64,000 nucleotides of DNA, taken from contig NC_060214.1 in assembly GCF_021130785.1 (NCBI RefSeq), positions 6,387,001-6,451,000 on the forward strand, written 5' to 3'. The stretch comes from Homalodisca vitripennis (Eukaryota > Arthropoda > Insecta > Hemiptera > Cicadellidae). A program made the translations under genes and the position numbers. The notes under the pieces are model-generated. The model worked only from the letters and a program-made list of their open reading frames with translations. It had not been told where the DNA came from and did no database searches. This document shows, one piece after another, positions 36,085 to 47,033 of the stretch. Within the stretch, counting starts at the first letter, position 1. Each line of letters starts with the position of its first letter.

Positions 36085-36273
36085 GAAGGTAGAGGGTAGG
36101 GTACGATAAGCGGAACCGGTTTTTTATATCGAAGATGTAATCATCGATATCTGATATTCGCATCTCAAATCCTAGACTATCAATCCATATAAAAGTATAG
36201 TCCTCGATAACAATCATATGTTTTAAATTAAAATATGAATTTAGTATTTACAGTGATCAAACAAATTATTATA

Positions 36274-36450
36274 ACCAAAATTAGGAAACCTGAAGACGAC
36301 CATATTTGCTCCTCTCACAGTTACAGTTGTTTCTTTCCCACAAATGTCACATAATGGGGTTTTCCGTACGAGTCCAACATTTTGAAGCCACGAAAAACAT
36401 GTCTTATCATCTTTCAAAGCAATGTAGTTTTCTAAAATTGACTGCCATTT
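36274..36450 (-). pseudogene. Merlin-like transposase N-terminal fragment
   Basis: 59 codons without stop on the minus strand: ILENYIALKDDKTCFSWLQN, then VGLVRKTPLCDICGKETTVT and VRGANMVVFRFP. The pattern W-L-Q-x-x-G-L-V ... P-x-C-x-x-C-G matches the N-terminal zinc-binding region of Merlin/IS1595-type transposases, where a WRC box would follow; here FRFP replaces it. No catalytic core remains, being deleted or displaced by the LINE. The assignment rests on this fragment plus TIR and duplication length; no alignment was run. Confidence 0.55.
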
Positions 36451-36589
36451 TTAATATAAAAATATTCACATCCGTTTCAACCCTGCAGGATTGCTTAAAA
36501 CTTCAAAACGTTGCCTTCTTGGATTGGATGATTGGTGTGTGCAGAACAGTCTTAAGTTGAATCATTGCTAAATGCGCAGTCATCACCTT

Positions 36590-37665
36590 TCACCGTTCCT
36601 CAGCTCCTATACTGTTTGATTACATACTCAATAACTCTGCTCTCATTCGTAAAACTTCTATTAGAGATCTTGGAATCATAATCTCCCACAGTCCTTGGCC
36701 CTGAATCCCACATTGATGCCATCACCACTAAAGCCTCTCGTAATCTGGGATTTCTGATCAGAACTTCAAGAAGCGGACTGAGTGTTGCAGCTATGAAGTT
36801 TATCTTTACTGCTCTGGTGAGGTCAGTGCTTGAATATGGCAAGCGTTGTCTGGTCGCCCTATCAGGTTGGTCATATCCAGCAGCTCCAAAGTGTCCAGGA
36901 TCGCTTCTTGCGGGTGGTTAGAGTCAGATGTGGATTTGAATGCAGAAACTGTGCCATTGGAGGATTTGGGGATTTCCTTGGGTTGAACTCGCTTGTGAAA
37001 GCGTAGACAACTTTTAGATGTGGTTTTTCTCCATAAACTAATTAACGGAGACGTGAATTGTCCAGAACTGCTCAGGCGGATCGACTTCCGAGTGCCTCAT
37101 CAGACCAGGTCCCTTCACACTTTCTGCCGTCGTGTCTACTCAAAACAGTTATGGTACATCACAGCACTATCCCGAGACTTCACAGACTTGGAAACCTCGT
37201 CTCCTCCCGGCATGACTTTTGCAGTGATAGTGTTATGCACCTGAAAAAACATTTTCTTTTGATGTAGACATTGACACCTGGCTCATTGTAATATGTGTAT
37301 ATATTTCTTTCTTTCTATTTTTTCCTCTACTCTTTTCTACATGTATACATTTGATTCTTTTTTTTTCCTTTTCATTGTTATAAATTATTCCTACGTAGTA
37401 TATGTGTAAGTGCAGATGGATGTATATTTGATCGTATAATTACTGTTACTATTTATTATTGTTGCTATGCTATTATTGTTATTTTCTATATAGTCTATTT
37501 TATATGTTATTGTTATGTTGTAGCAGTTTACTTTGGCATTGTTATTAATTTATAATGTGGATCATTTTTTATTGGCTCATTGTTGAATATAAGAATATCT
37601 TATTGTTTTTTTTTTACATGTACTAATGGTGTTACCGTAGATAAATAAATAAATAAATAATAATT
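36590..37665 (+). pseudogene. Jockey-like LINE 3' part nested in the Merlin element
   Basis: In shifting plus frames it reads IRKTSIRDLGIIISHS, HIDAITTKASRNLGFLIR, VRSVLEYG, then VVFLHKLINGDVNCPELLRR and IDFRVPHQTR. These are the thumb and C-terminal region of non-LTR reverse transcriptases. Several frameshifts and stops. The 3' end is a (TAAA)n tail at 37640-37663. Different family from the GATTT- and TTA-tailed LINEs elsewhere in the window. Confidence 0.82.
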
Positions 37666-37857
37666 AAATGTTACTTACGTAACATTAAAATATTTCATTA
37701 CGAGTATTCTTTGAAAGCGTTTACAGCTCTTGAAGTTAATTGTTCAAAATCATTAATCAGTATCGATTGATTATATCGATGGTTATGATTAAGTAAAATC
37801 GTTTGCCAATTTCGATATAAAACCGGATCTGCTTATCGTGCCCTCTCCGAAGGTAGA

Positions 37858-38998
37858 TTCCAATTTTTTGAAACGTTTTATTCTATTATTTTATCATTTA
37901 ATGATAGCAAATGATGTCATCGCTTCAAAGAACTCGAATGCTATCATAAATGTACAAACAAATAGCGGTGAACTTTTCTTTTCAAGTAAAATGCCCTCTT
38001 AGTTTTAATGATTATTTTCAACGCGGTATTTTTATTTTAAGTGTTGTTTAACACATTTTCACCACGTTTCTTACTTTTTGATGATGGAAAATCAACTTGA
38101 ATGTATATGAAAATACAAATGTGTTTCAGGTTATTTTTGTTGATTCCTAGCAATAATATGTTAGTTCAAACGTAAATTGAATTTTCTCTTATTGTAAATG
38201 AACACATGCTCGTTTTACTCAATTTTACTGGAAATATTCATCTGATTCGTCTACGTTTTAGAAACTAGATTTTCAATAATAAAAATGTAAAAAAATTATC
38301 TATATTCGTGCATTTGTATTCCAAACTTGACAGTTAAATTAGAACACATTGGCTAAAAAAATTAATGTACGTGTTTTAGCACTCGGGTTTGCAGCCTTAG
38401 TCCTTATCTAATGAATCCGTTGGAGATAACATCTGTTAGAAGAAACAGGAAGAAAGTATAATTGTAAAAAATAAAATTGTTCTCACACCACATTTTTGTA
38501 TAGACTAATTTTACGCCCCATCAAAACCCTTCGTTAGGGTGCCCGGTTTTAAAACGTCTTAGCTAAATGAAGACAAAGCTTTTCTTAATCAGGCCATTCT
38601 CGAGCCGGAGCCTTAGTCGGGGTAATCAACGTATTACCGGGAGGACGCAGGCGGCTTTGCATAAGAGGGCTAATGGACGCCATCGCCAAATCATCACCGG
38701 AACCACTCATTCTATTCCTAACATTATTTCACCTTTATTAATCAAATTTATTGAGCTCTCTTATATTAATATTAGTTAATTAAAGAATTTGTATTGAAAG
38801 AAAATTTTTCAAATTATAAAATACATTTTGCAAATCCAACTAATTCAACCGAATATAATATTATTATCATAGAAAAGCGGGTGTCAACAATTTCCTGTAT
38901 AAAATACTGTACATGCATTCTTAAGAAGAGGTTATAAAAACAATTACTAAAAGACCAACTTTTTTAAATAAAGAAAAATGCAGTAAATTCTACATTTT
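37858..38998. other. AT-rich gene-free interval
   Basis: A less AT-rich patch at 38585-38710 has no recognised content. Confidence 0.4.
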
Positions 38999-38999
38999 C

Positions 39000-39235
39000 C
39001 AATGTGTAGTGTAGCTGGTACAATATCGCAAGCAACCAAATCAAGCAACGTCGAGCGTGGCTACTGCTTGGATGGGTGACCGCTGAGCGATCCTGTCCTT
39101 GCACGCAGCCCGCCTGCCCGGCCATTGGTGGTGGTTCGGAAGTCACCTGTAAGCCGTTGGTCCCCAGGTTAAGTGTTAGAGAGAGCTTCTTAACCCTAAC
39201 TTCGCCCCGTAAAATAAGATATTTTTTACTTTACT
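39000..39235 (+). repeat. 5S rRNA-derived SINE, copy 2
   Basis: The head aaatcaagcaacgtcgagcg ... ctTGGATGGGTGACCGCT follows the 5S rRNA internal promoter (A box, C box). It is followed by the family body and a cttcgccccgtaaaataaga end. Class SINE3-like. Not a functional 5S gene: the 3' half of 5S is absent. Confidence 0.85.
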
Positions 39236-39815
39236 TAAATTTGAAAACTGCGATCCAAAATTGTTCAATACCATCCAGGACAAAAAATTAATAATATTAC
39301 TCGAATAGTATTTATTACGTTATACAATTCTGGTTCAACTAATGATATTTTCAAAACAACTAGCAGATTATATCTTAGAAGACCTCTAATTCTCAAAGAT
39401 TTACTAGTCAAACCTAAATTACCAATGACAAACACTGATGAATAACTAATTAATATAAAAACATCAAGGATTAATTAATCCATGTAACCAACCCAGACAT
39501 TTAGTTTGTTCAATATTACCAAAGCCATAAAATTCACTAGTAACAGCCAAAAAAGGAAAAAATATCCTATTACTAGCAACGTGTCTTGTGAATCTAAAAT
39601 GTGATTTACCAAATTTAACACTTTACCAAATGATTGATTATATAGTGGATCAACAACAAATACCTTCAGGACAACAGTGACAGTTCATAGATACGATTAT
39701 AAGCACCAAGACTCAAAGAAAACTTTCGTCACCAACGGCCTAAATCACAATTACATTTTTGAAAACACATTAAAGCCTTAATTTCAGCTAACAAAAAAGA
39801 AAATTATGTTTTTCA
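39236..39815. other. AT-rich gene-free interval
   Basis: No recognised feature. Confidence 0.35.
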
Positions 39816-39819
39816 TTGT

Positions 39820-40686
39820 TCTGAAGATGTTTGTACTGTCTGTTAGCGTCTGTGTTACATGTCTCGGCACGCAATTACATAAAAAACTAGTGGATCAATT
39901 GCACGTAATTTTTAAATTCAATAAGCTCGTAAGGTTCCTGGTTAACATATAGGCTTTTTTGCTTTTTTCAAAAATCTCTCTGGGCTACGCCCCGCTGAAA
40001 ACTCCTTAACATTCCATCGTGTATACTGTTCTATAAAAATCTAATGGTCTGTCTGTGTTTCACTCAATCACGTAAACAATACTAAAATTTTGCATTAAAA
40101 TTCACAGTGTCCTTTGTTAACATATAGGGCCACTTCCTATTTCGAAAATCCCACCGGCTACGCCCTTACTGGTCCTTGAATACTCCATTTTTGGTTTAAT
40201 CGGCCGATAGTAACTGTTTTTAATCTCCTTTTTAAAAGTCAAGAATAATAATTATAATAGTTTATACACATTTAAACGCGTGAAAGATAGTTTCTTTTTA
40301 TTTGTCTGTCAAAATCAGTTACACTTTACAAATTCCATGTTATTTTGCAGAAGGTTTAATTTGAATTGATTTGCTTTTATTGGGATCTTAATCAAATTCA
40401 GTAAAAATGACATAATTTATTACACGATTTGAGTCGCCCTTAGAACTTAGGATTTCCCCAAACTGGCCCAAAAAGTTCAAATAATTGTTACAGAAATCGG
40501 TAGGGCTGTTCAATAACCTATCATCAAACATCGGAGAGATAATTAAAAAGAATTTCACTTCAGGGCCCCAAGTTTAAACTTAAATCTAAAATGGATCAAG
40601 AGATTGGAATATCTTCAGTGACTATAACTTATCTCAGTCTATTATTAAAAAAAAGAATAGTGTGTGAAGCCGCGGGTAACTGCTAA
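39820..40686 (+). mobile_element. Helitron-like element, 5' end unclear
   Basis: Ends GAAGCCGCGGGTAACTGCTAA before a T, the same tail as the 17.65-kb element (CTRR|T). Just before it, taaatctaaaatggatcaag matches (minus strand) the corresponding position of that copy. Two similar internal blocks (gttaacatatagg ... ggctacgcc) occur at 39941-40000 and 40118-40170. The left boundary is a guess. Confidence 0.55.
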
Positions 40687-41272
40687 TAAACAATAAATGC
40701 AACGCTCACAAAGTTTAAAACAGTCTCATGAGCTATGAATGTGTTTTATAGAAATGGTGTTGTATAAATTGTTAGATTTTGTTTCTTTTTTGTGTTAGAC
40801 TAAAACATTATTTTTTTATTCCTTTGAGAAATTTTATGTAATTTATAAACATTGTATGCTTATAATAATTTTCGAACATTTTTACATACTAATTTCGATA
40901 CCAATAAAATAAGCATATTTGAAATTTTTATATTTATTTTATTACATTTAGTCAAATGTAACAGGGAAATCCCTTTCTTATGAGTGGTTATAGGAAAAAA
41001 CATGTTCGTTGTCTATTGCACTTAACATTTAATTTGGATAATCACTACAAAGTATCCTTCGACTTCTTGAGCCCACCCCACTCTCCTCCCCCCCCCCCCC
41101 TTGTAACCCCGAGTACTACTTATCTCAGGCACCCTTCCGCTAAATGAGCCGGAACGAGTATTAATTTAGCATCTTAACCCTTCGCAACTCTACGTGTAAA
41201 TCTTGTCACCCCCAATAACCGCGTAGTTTGGCCATCATTTGAAACTTTACTCATGATAAGGGAAATTTACTC
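40687..41272. other. Gene-free interval with a shared 75-bp segment
   Basis: 41139-41215 resembles 44675-44745: gctaaatgarccggaacgag and taaatcttg...ccc are in the same order. A C13-type run lies at 41089-41100. Confidence 0.45.
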
Positions 41273-41795
41273 AATAATTTGTGAGTATTAACCGAAGGTG
41301 GTGGATGCGTTCCATCAACAATCTAGATTCTAATCTGGAGGATATTTCACAACTGTATGAAACGATAGCGTTTATGGAAATAATTTGTGAGTATTAACCG
41401 AAGGTGGTGGATGCGTTCCATCAACAATCTAGATTCTAATCTGGAGGATATTTCACAACTGTATGAAACGATAGCGTTTATGGAAATAATTTGTGAGTAT
41501 TAACCGAAGGTGGTGGATGCGTTCCATCAACAATCTAGATTCTAATCTGGAGGATATTTCACAACTGTGTGAAACGATAGCGTTTATGGAAATAATTTGT
41601 GAGTATTAACCGAAGGTGGTGGATGCGTTCCATCAACAATCTAGATTCTAATCTGGAGGATATTTCACAACTGTATGAAACGATAGCGTTTGTGGAAATA
41701 ATTTGTGAGTATTAACCGAAGGTGGTGGATGCGTTCCATCAACAATCTAGATTGTAATCTGGAGGATATTTCAGAACTGTGTGAAACGATATTGC
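41273..41795. repeat. 106-bp tandem repeat, about 4.9 copies
   Basis: Unit starts at 41273, 41379, 41485, 41591 and 41697, exactly 106 apart, with only a few substitutions in total. Each unit has a small palindrome (ctagattctaatctgg). Near-identity indicates very recent expansion or gene conversion. Confidence 0.95.
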
Positions 41796-44740
41796 ACATT
41801 GATAGATATTGGGATTATCGCTATAATTGTTAACGAAAGCGCGAAATATTACTGTGTCTCAATGATAAAGAAGTTGTAAACATGATACACTTTATAAATA
41901 TATCTGTACAAAATACAGATATTATTTTTTTAAGTTTTCATATTAAATCTAGAACTCCTAGAATATAAAAGGATCGTGTAAAAGACTTCTCTAAGGTTGC
42001 ATGCAAAAGTGCATAGCTCATTTTATTCTGATATGCTACATGCGTCGTCACCATTTTAAAAAAACCACCATGTAAAAATGTTATATGATAATACTCAGTT
42101 TATTCAGAAATTTATTTTTTATGTGACTTTCTCCAAATCGCATGGAGAGGCACATCGCCAATATCGACTTCGATTTTCTTTAGATACAACAAAGGTAAGG
42201 TTTGTTTTTCGCATAAAGATGCAAAATTACAAATCTGTTGGTCAGTTCCTTTCTCGAAATACTCAGCGAAGAGGCAGACAAAGAGAAATTAAAGTTTACC
42301 AGAAGTCTAATGAAATATTACTACATAAATTATATATTATAAAAATAGTTTTATTCAATAACTTGTTCGAAAATCAGAAAAAGTTTGTACAAAGAGAAAT
42401 TGATAAACCGGCTCAGTAAAAAATGTTTGATACACAAAACTTTCACCTAAATATTTTCATTGAATAATTAAATTGCCAAAGGCAGTAATTTCATAATAAC
42501 ACTGCATTCTAAAAATGTAATGTATTAATAAGGATATATATCTTACTGTCTCTGATTACAGTTTTTCAAATTGATACCATTTTAGCGATACTGAGATTGG
42601 TAGGTATCTTGAGATTAATCTAAATTTAATTCTCGACCTAAATAATCAATTTTAAAAATCATTACCGTTTCAAAGACCGGCTTTATGTACCCATATAGTA
42701 TTTATTCCTAGATCAGAATTGACCAGTCTGTAGGTATTATTTTACTTCTTACGTTCCAATTTAAAAAAGACTATAAGTTATAAAAATAATAAACGTTTTT
42801 AAATTTTTGGATTTTCTTAAGAAATCATAGCACTCCAGAAAAATTTATATATACAAATATACTAATACAGATTTTAAGACACGGACATTATCCTGTAAAC
42901 ATCCGTATGTACTCATTTACCCTACTTAGATATTGTCATCCTCAATTTTTAAGGTTTAAACATTAATTTGAGTGTATATAACATTGAATAAAACTAGTTA
43001 CTACAGACTGTTACGTGTTCACAATAAAGTATTATTGAGAACATGCATATAAATTAAGTAAATTAAGTATAAGTAAATATTATTTTACTTTAACAGTAGT
43101 TAAAGTAAAATAATATTTTTATTTTGTGACAATAATAGGTCTGCGCAATCATAAAAAAGGGTTTTTTAATAATAATATTGTTGATTTTGAAAACCAAACA
43201 TTTATTTTAACTAATTAAACTCATAAGTAAGATCAGTCTACAGTTACGTCCGTAATGCTAGTTTTCAAAATAATCTTATTCTTGTGCAACATGAATTACT
43301 GCCATTTGAGAAAGATTTTCTTTTATTATTCTTCTGTCTTGCGGCATTGTTAATGGCTAAATGATTGTCTGTTCATTCCTTTGCCTCCATTATTTTTAAT
43401 ACATTCTTTTATTATCTAATGACCTATTTTGTATTTCTGTGATTTTCCAGCTTTAGAAATTTCAAATATTTTTCAGTTTTCTAAGATACTAATATAGTCC
43501 AAGTTTATTATATACAAGTTTATACAAATATATAAACAGTGCATAAAATTAAAAAAAAACATAAATTAAATATGTGATAATTAAATTATTCGACTATACT
43601 TTTAAGGTTCATACTTGAAACATTCTAGTCATTTTTTTACTATATTTTTTTAAATTGTAACATATTACGGAAATACAAATTTTTTCACCCATGACTCAAA
43701 ACGTATAAATATTATTATGCTTTTACAAGTATTTTTCAATTTTATATGGAATCTTAAAATTACATTTTATTACATAATAATGATCAATGTATGTAGCATT
43801 TTTTGCATTTCCATCCAGAAATATTATTTTTTAAATTTTAAAAAGTTAAATAAAAATTGAAAGAGTTGTTTTTTTGAGTTGCAACAAAAATGACACATTC
43901 ACCACCATTATTTACCAACATTCTAATATAATTTTAAGAATGTACATTAAATTTTCCAAATATAATTAAAGCCTGCCTATAAACTACGTCTAGAATTATA
44001 AAAAATACTTGTCATTATTGCAATCTGCTGCACATCAAAAAGTAAATTTTCTGCAGTAAAACTTGTACAATATTATTTCTGTATAATCTCAAAACTACAA
44101 GTTATTCATTAAATTACAACATAATAGTTCTAATGTGTTGTCTACTTGTTTCTACTGTGAGAGAAAACTTAAATTTTGTTAGTATGCACAAATTTTAAAA
44201 ATGTAAAAAATGTCATTAAATTACAAAATGAATAGTGATTAAAATAGTAATGGTGACATGGTGTTAACATACAGCGCCTCTAGCCTTGAACATGGTCACT
44301 ACAGGGAAGAATAGAAGAACATTCACCGTTGTTTGTATTTAACAATTAATAGAGATTGGATCAAAAAGTACAGAATATATCGAAAACAGCCATCAAGGTT
44401 GTAAGTGTCACAAACACACAGCTTTTACACAAACAAGTATCTTTGAATAACTTAGATATCAAGTACATGTAACTTTATATAAATAAATACATTCTCTACC
44501 ATACATTTTGGTGTGAGTTTTTCTTGGAAGTTGTTTGAAATCAAAATATTGTCCAAGGTCAACAACTCCTCCACTCTTAAAATTAAATTTATCAACTCAA
44601 AGGAACTTCTAGAAAATGATTCAGACTTGGATCGCCAAGTTCACATTCGCTCTTAACTAAATAATACTCATTAAGCTAAATGAACCGGAACGAGTATGGA
44701 ATCACCCTTTCCCAGCCAGACCTATAAATCTTGCAAGTCC
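41796..44740. other. AT-rich gene-free interval
   Basis: Very AT-rich. One forward frame of 113 codons (42078-42419) is listed separately. Short inverted repeat tattttactttaac / gttaaagtaaaata at 43079-43110. Confidence 0.4.
42078..42419 (+). CDS. Hypothetical ORF, unrecognised
   Basis: 113 codons, longer than expected by chance in such AT-rich DNA. Lys/Gln/Arg-rich (QFLSRNTQRRGRQREIKVYQ). No domain, signal or membrane segment recognised, and no splice context examined gives support. It may be a decayed element protein. Confidence 0.18.
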   Translation: MLYDNTQFIQKFIFYVTFSKSHGEAHRQYRLRFSLDTTKVRFVFRIKMQNYKSVGQFLSRNTQRRGRQREIKVYQKSNEILLHKLYIIKIVLFNNLFENQKKFVQREIDKPAQ

Positions 44741-44746
44741 CCAAAC

Positions 44747-45034
44747 TCAAACTTTGAATATGATCCAAACTGGTGGAGATAAGAGAAGTTCCAAGTCCAT
44801 GAGTCGAACATTTGTTACGCCCTGGAAGGTGCGCCAAGAATCACAACTTAAGCCATTTAATTGGGAATAAATAATTCCGTTCAGATGAACTTCCTCCAAT
44901 TGCCTCCTATATGGAAGTATTTTACGTAATCCTTTATCGATTTTACAACCAACAACAACACTTTTATGGAATTTTATCCTCCAGAAGAAACCGTAACGTG
45001 CTGACGTTGCCCGCATTTTCGGAAGCATTTTCAT
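44747..45034 (-). CDS. Hypothetical ORF, possibly leucine-rich fragment
   Basis: 95 codons on the minus strand within locally GC-richer DNA. The segments LRKILPYRRQLEEVHLNG and GVTNVRLMDLELL have the spacing of Leu that F-box/leucine-rich-repeat proteins show, but one or two repeats are too few to assign. It could be an exon or pseudogene piece. No partner exons seen. Confidence 0.22.
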   Translation of the reverse strand: MKMLPKMRATSARYGFFWRIKFHKSVVVGCKIDKGLRKILPYRRQLEEVHLNGIIYSQLNGLSCDSWRTFQGVTNVRLMDLELLLSPPVWIIFKV

Positions 45035-45691
45035 ACGGCATCTTAAGCATATTTTCCTATTTTTCTATAGCCATTGGAAGATTTTTAGATCCTATTTATT
45101 AAATTAACGAGTCGTTGGGCAAGTGCTACAAAGTTATTGGAGCAGATACGTAACACTAGAAATCGAAACAGTTCCTTTGTACCACGTCTATGCACAATTT
45201 CGTGAAATGAATTTGGTTAAATAGATCTTAAAATGTAAGTACTTGCTTTTGCAATATTTACTACCCTTGGTATTGAGCCCTTAAGAAAAACATTATAGCC
45301 CCTTCAAAGTGCTCTTTTATAATATGGCACAAGTGGCTCTGTAATATTTCTTGGCACTTTTTCAACATTTGTATAGCATTTTTTTCTTACACCATTGCTA
45401 TTTATCAATGAATAAACCAAACTTTTAAAGCAAAAATGAACAAACCACTTGACACACTTTAATTTACCTTCCCAGGATTCGAACTTTTGACGCTTGGTTA
45501 CAGAACCGCTGAGTCCCATTTTTGGTGAAGTTCATTTTTATGATATTAAAGTAGATTTTTTAGACACGAAAGAAACGAAAGCTTGCAACGAAAGAACCCT
45601 GTTTTTAAGTGACCACTAGGATGTGACATGAATTGTTGAAAAGTTACCAACATTACGTAGTTTCTGAGGTTTAGTCAATTGTTATGAAACT

Positions 45692-45791
45692 CCCCCCCCC
45701 ACCCCCCCCCCCCCCCACCCCCCCCCCCCCCCACCCCCCCCCCCCCCCACCCCCCCCCCCCCCCACCCCCCCCCCCCCCCACCCCCCCCCC
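45692..45791. repeat. Strict 16-bp C15A array
   Basis: A run of C broken by single A at 45701, 45717, 45733, 45749, 45765 and 45781, exactly every 16 bases. The minus strand is a series of G15 runs and should form G-quadruplexes; the plus strand could form i-motifs. Confidence 0.97.
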
Positions 45792-46085
45792 ATGTTTCTT
45801 AATTGTTTAATGTTATTGGTAAATTTTAGTCGTGAAACAAACTGTAAAATCTAAATATAGTAAGGTCCATAAGTTCAAGTTTATGTTTATAGTACGACTA
45901 ATACTAGTTTTGGACAAATGTTATTAAAACATCTCACCTTGTATCATGGAAGCTGTGTAAGATCTTGAACTTCATTGATAATTCCATTACTTGCAAAAAC
46001 TAAACACAAATTGAACAAGTTAAAGATAATTCATCAAACATTTTAATTTTCTGTTGCGCAATTTTTCCTAACACATCAGTTATTC

Positions 46086-46181
46086 ACCTGAAGAAGAGAT
46101 CAGATTGCAGATCTCGAAACGTAGTATTACTGATTTTTTTTTATCACTGAACGATGGCAAATGTGCGGAAATCCTGTTTCC
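46086..46181 (+). repeat. Penelope-like / hammerhead-like motif, best stem
   Basis: CACCTGAAGAAGAGATC, loop AGATTGCA, GATCTC, GAAACGTAGTATTACTG, T9, then gaacgatggcaaatgt and gaaatcctgtttcc. The 6-bp stem is perfect. Confidence 0.7.
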
Positions 46182-47033
46182 TGAAACTGCCAATGTGATC
46201 CTAAAATTGAGTCTTTTGCTATCCTAAAAAAGGTCCTAACACATGTGAAAGTACAACGAACGGTTATAGGCCCTAAGTTATACACATACACTGATATGTG
46301 ACTTCTCGCCCTTCACCCAACAACGCTATCTTTACGTCATCTCTACATCGCGTCTTCACGTCGCGACGCACGTTCGCCTGCAAGGGTTGAGGTGGGATGT
46401 GGCCTATTACCTCTTATCACGTCCCAGCATCTGAAGCGATGTATATTTTTAGGGTTTTGTTCCACCTGCCGCACATTATCTCACTAAAAATAGATTATAA
46501 ACTTTATTAAAAATTGTGGGGTCGGCCAGTCCGTCACTGCAATTTTGATTTTCCAGCAAAGCAATTTCACGGATTGAAGTTCGTTTAAGGCAATTTCACG
46601 GATTGAAGTTCGTTTAAGTCTAGATTTCGTTTACACGTACATAAATTTCTACGTGGTTCAGGTTTCGTTACGATCCATTCCACTCGTATTGAAAATATAA
46701 GTGAAAAATTAAGGTGTCTCATAACAAATATAGTCAATTAAGGGGGGCAATCTATTTTTTCTAAAAAAAATCAATTTTTTATTAATAACTGGTTTAGAAT
46801 ATTCTCTTTAAAATCCAACATTGATAATTTTGAGTGCTCTTTAATTTTAAAATTAAACAATAAAAATACATAGTCCGTGAACGCGACTAAATAGGGTTTA
46901 GTGTCAGCCACTCTCGAAATAATTTTCTATATACCTCAATGCGGCCTAACATAGGAAACCTAATTAAATATTAGGCAACTAACAAACAACAGTTTCTACA
47001 TTAGTACTTCAATTTTTTTTACTTAGAGGGGCT
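46182..47033. other. Interval before the satellite
   Basis: GC-richer patch with several tacgtc/cgcgac motifs at 46325-46390, unknown role, then AT-rich DNA to the satellite edge. Confidence 0.35.
46561..46618. repeat. 29-bp direct duplication
   Basis: Two exact copies of a unit beginning GCAATTTCACGGATTGAAGT, at 46561-46589 and 46590-46618. Confidence 0.97.

Larger units (their letters stand above)
36094..37848 (-). mobile_element. Merlin-like DNA transposon with nested LINE
   Basis: TIRs of about 40 bp: left GGGTAGGGTACGATAAGCGG, right in reverse complement GGAGAGGGCACGATAAGCAG, both continuing into (A/T)CCGGTTTT and TATATCGAA. A perfect 9-bp direct repeat GAAGGTAGA flanks it (36085-36093 and 37849-37857). 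A GGG start with an 8-9 bp duplication is known for Merlin (IS1016/IS1595-related). The minus strand keeps a piece of transposase, and a plus-strand LINE lies inside. Confidence 0.78.

Noticed and set aside
39000..39235. 5S rRNA gene
   Set aside because: Only the internal promoter part of 5S is present and it continues into a repeat body.
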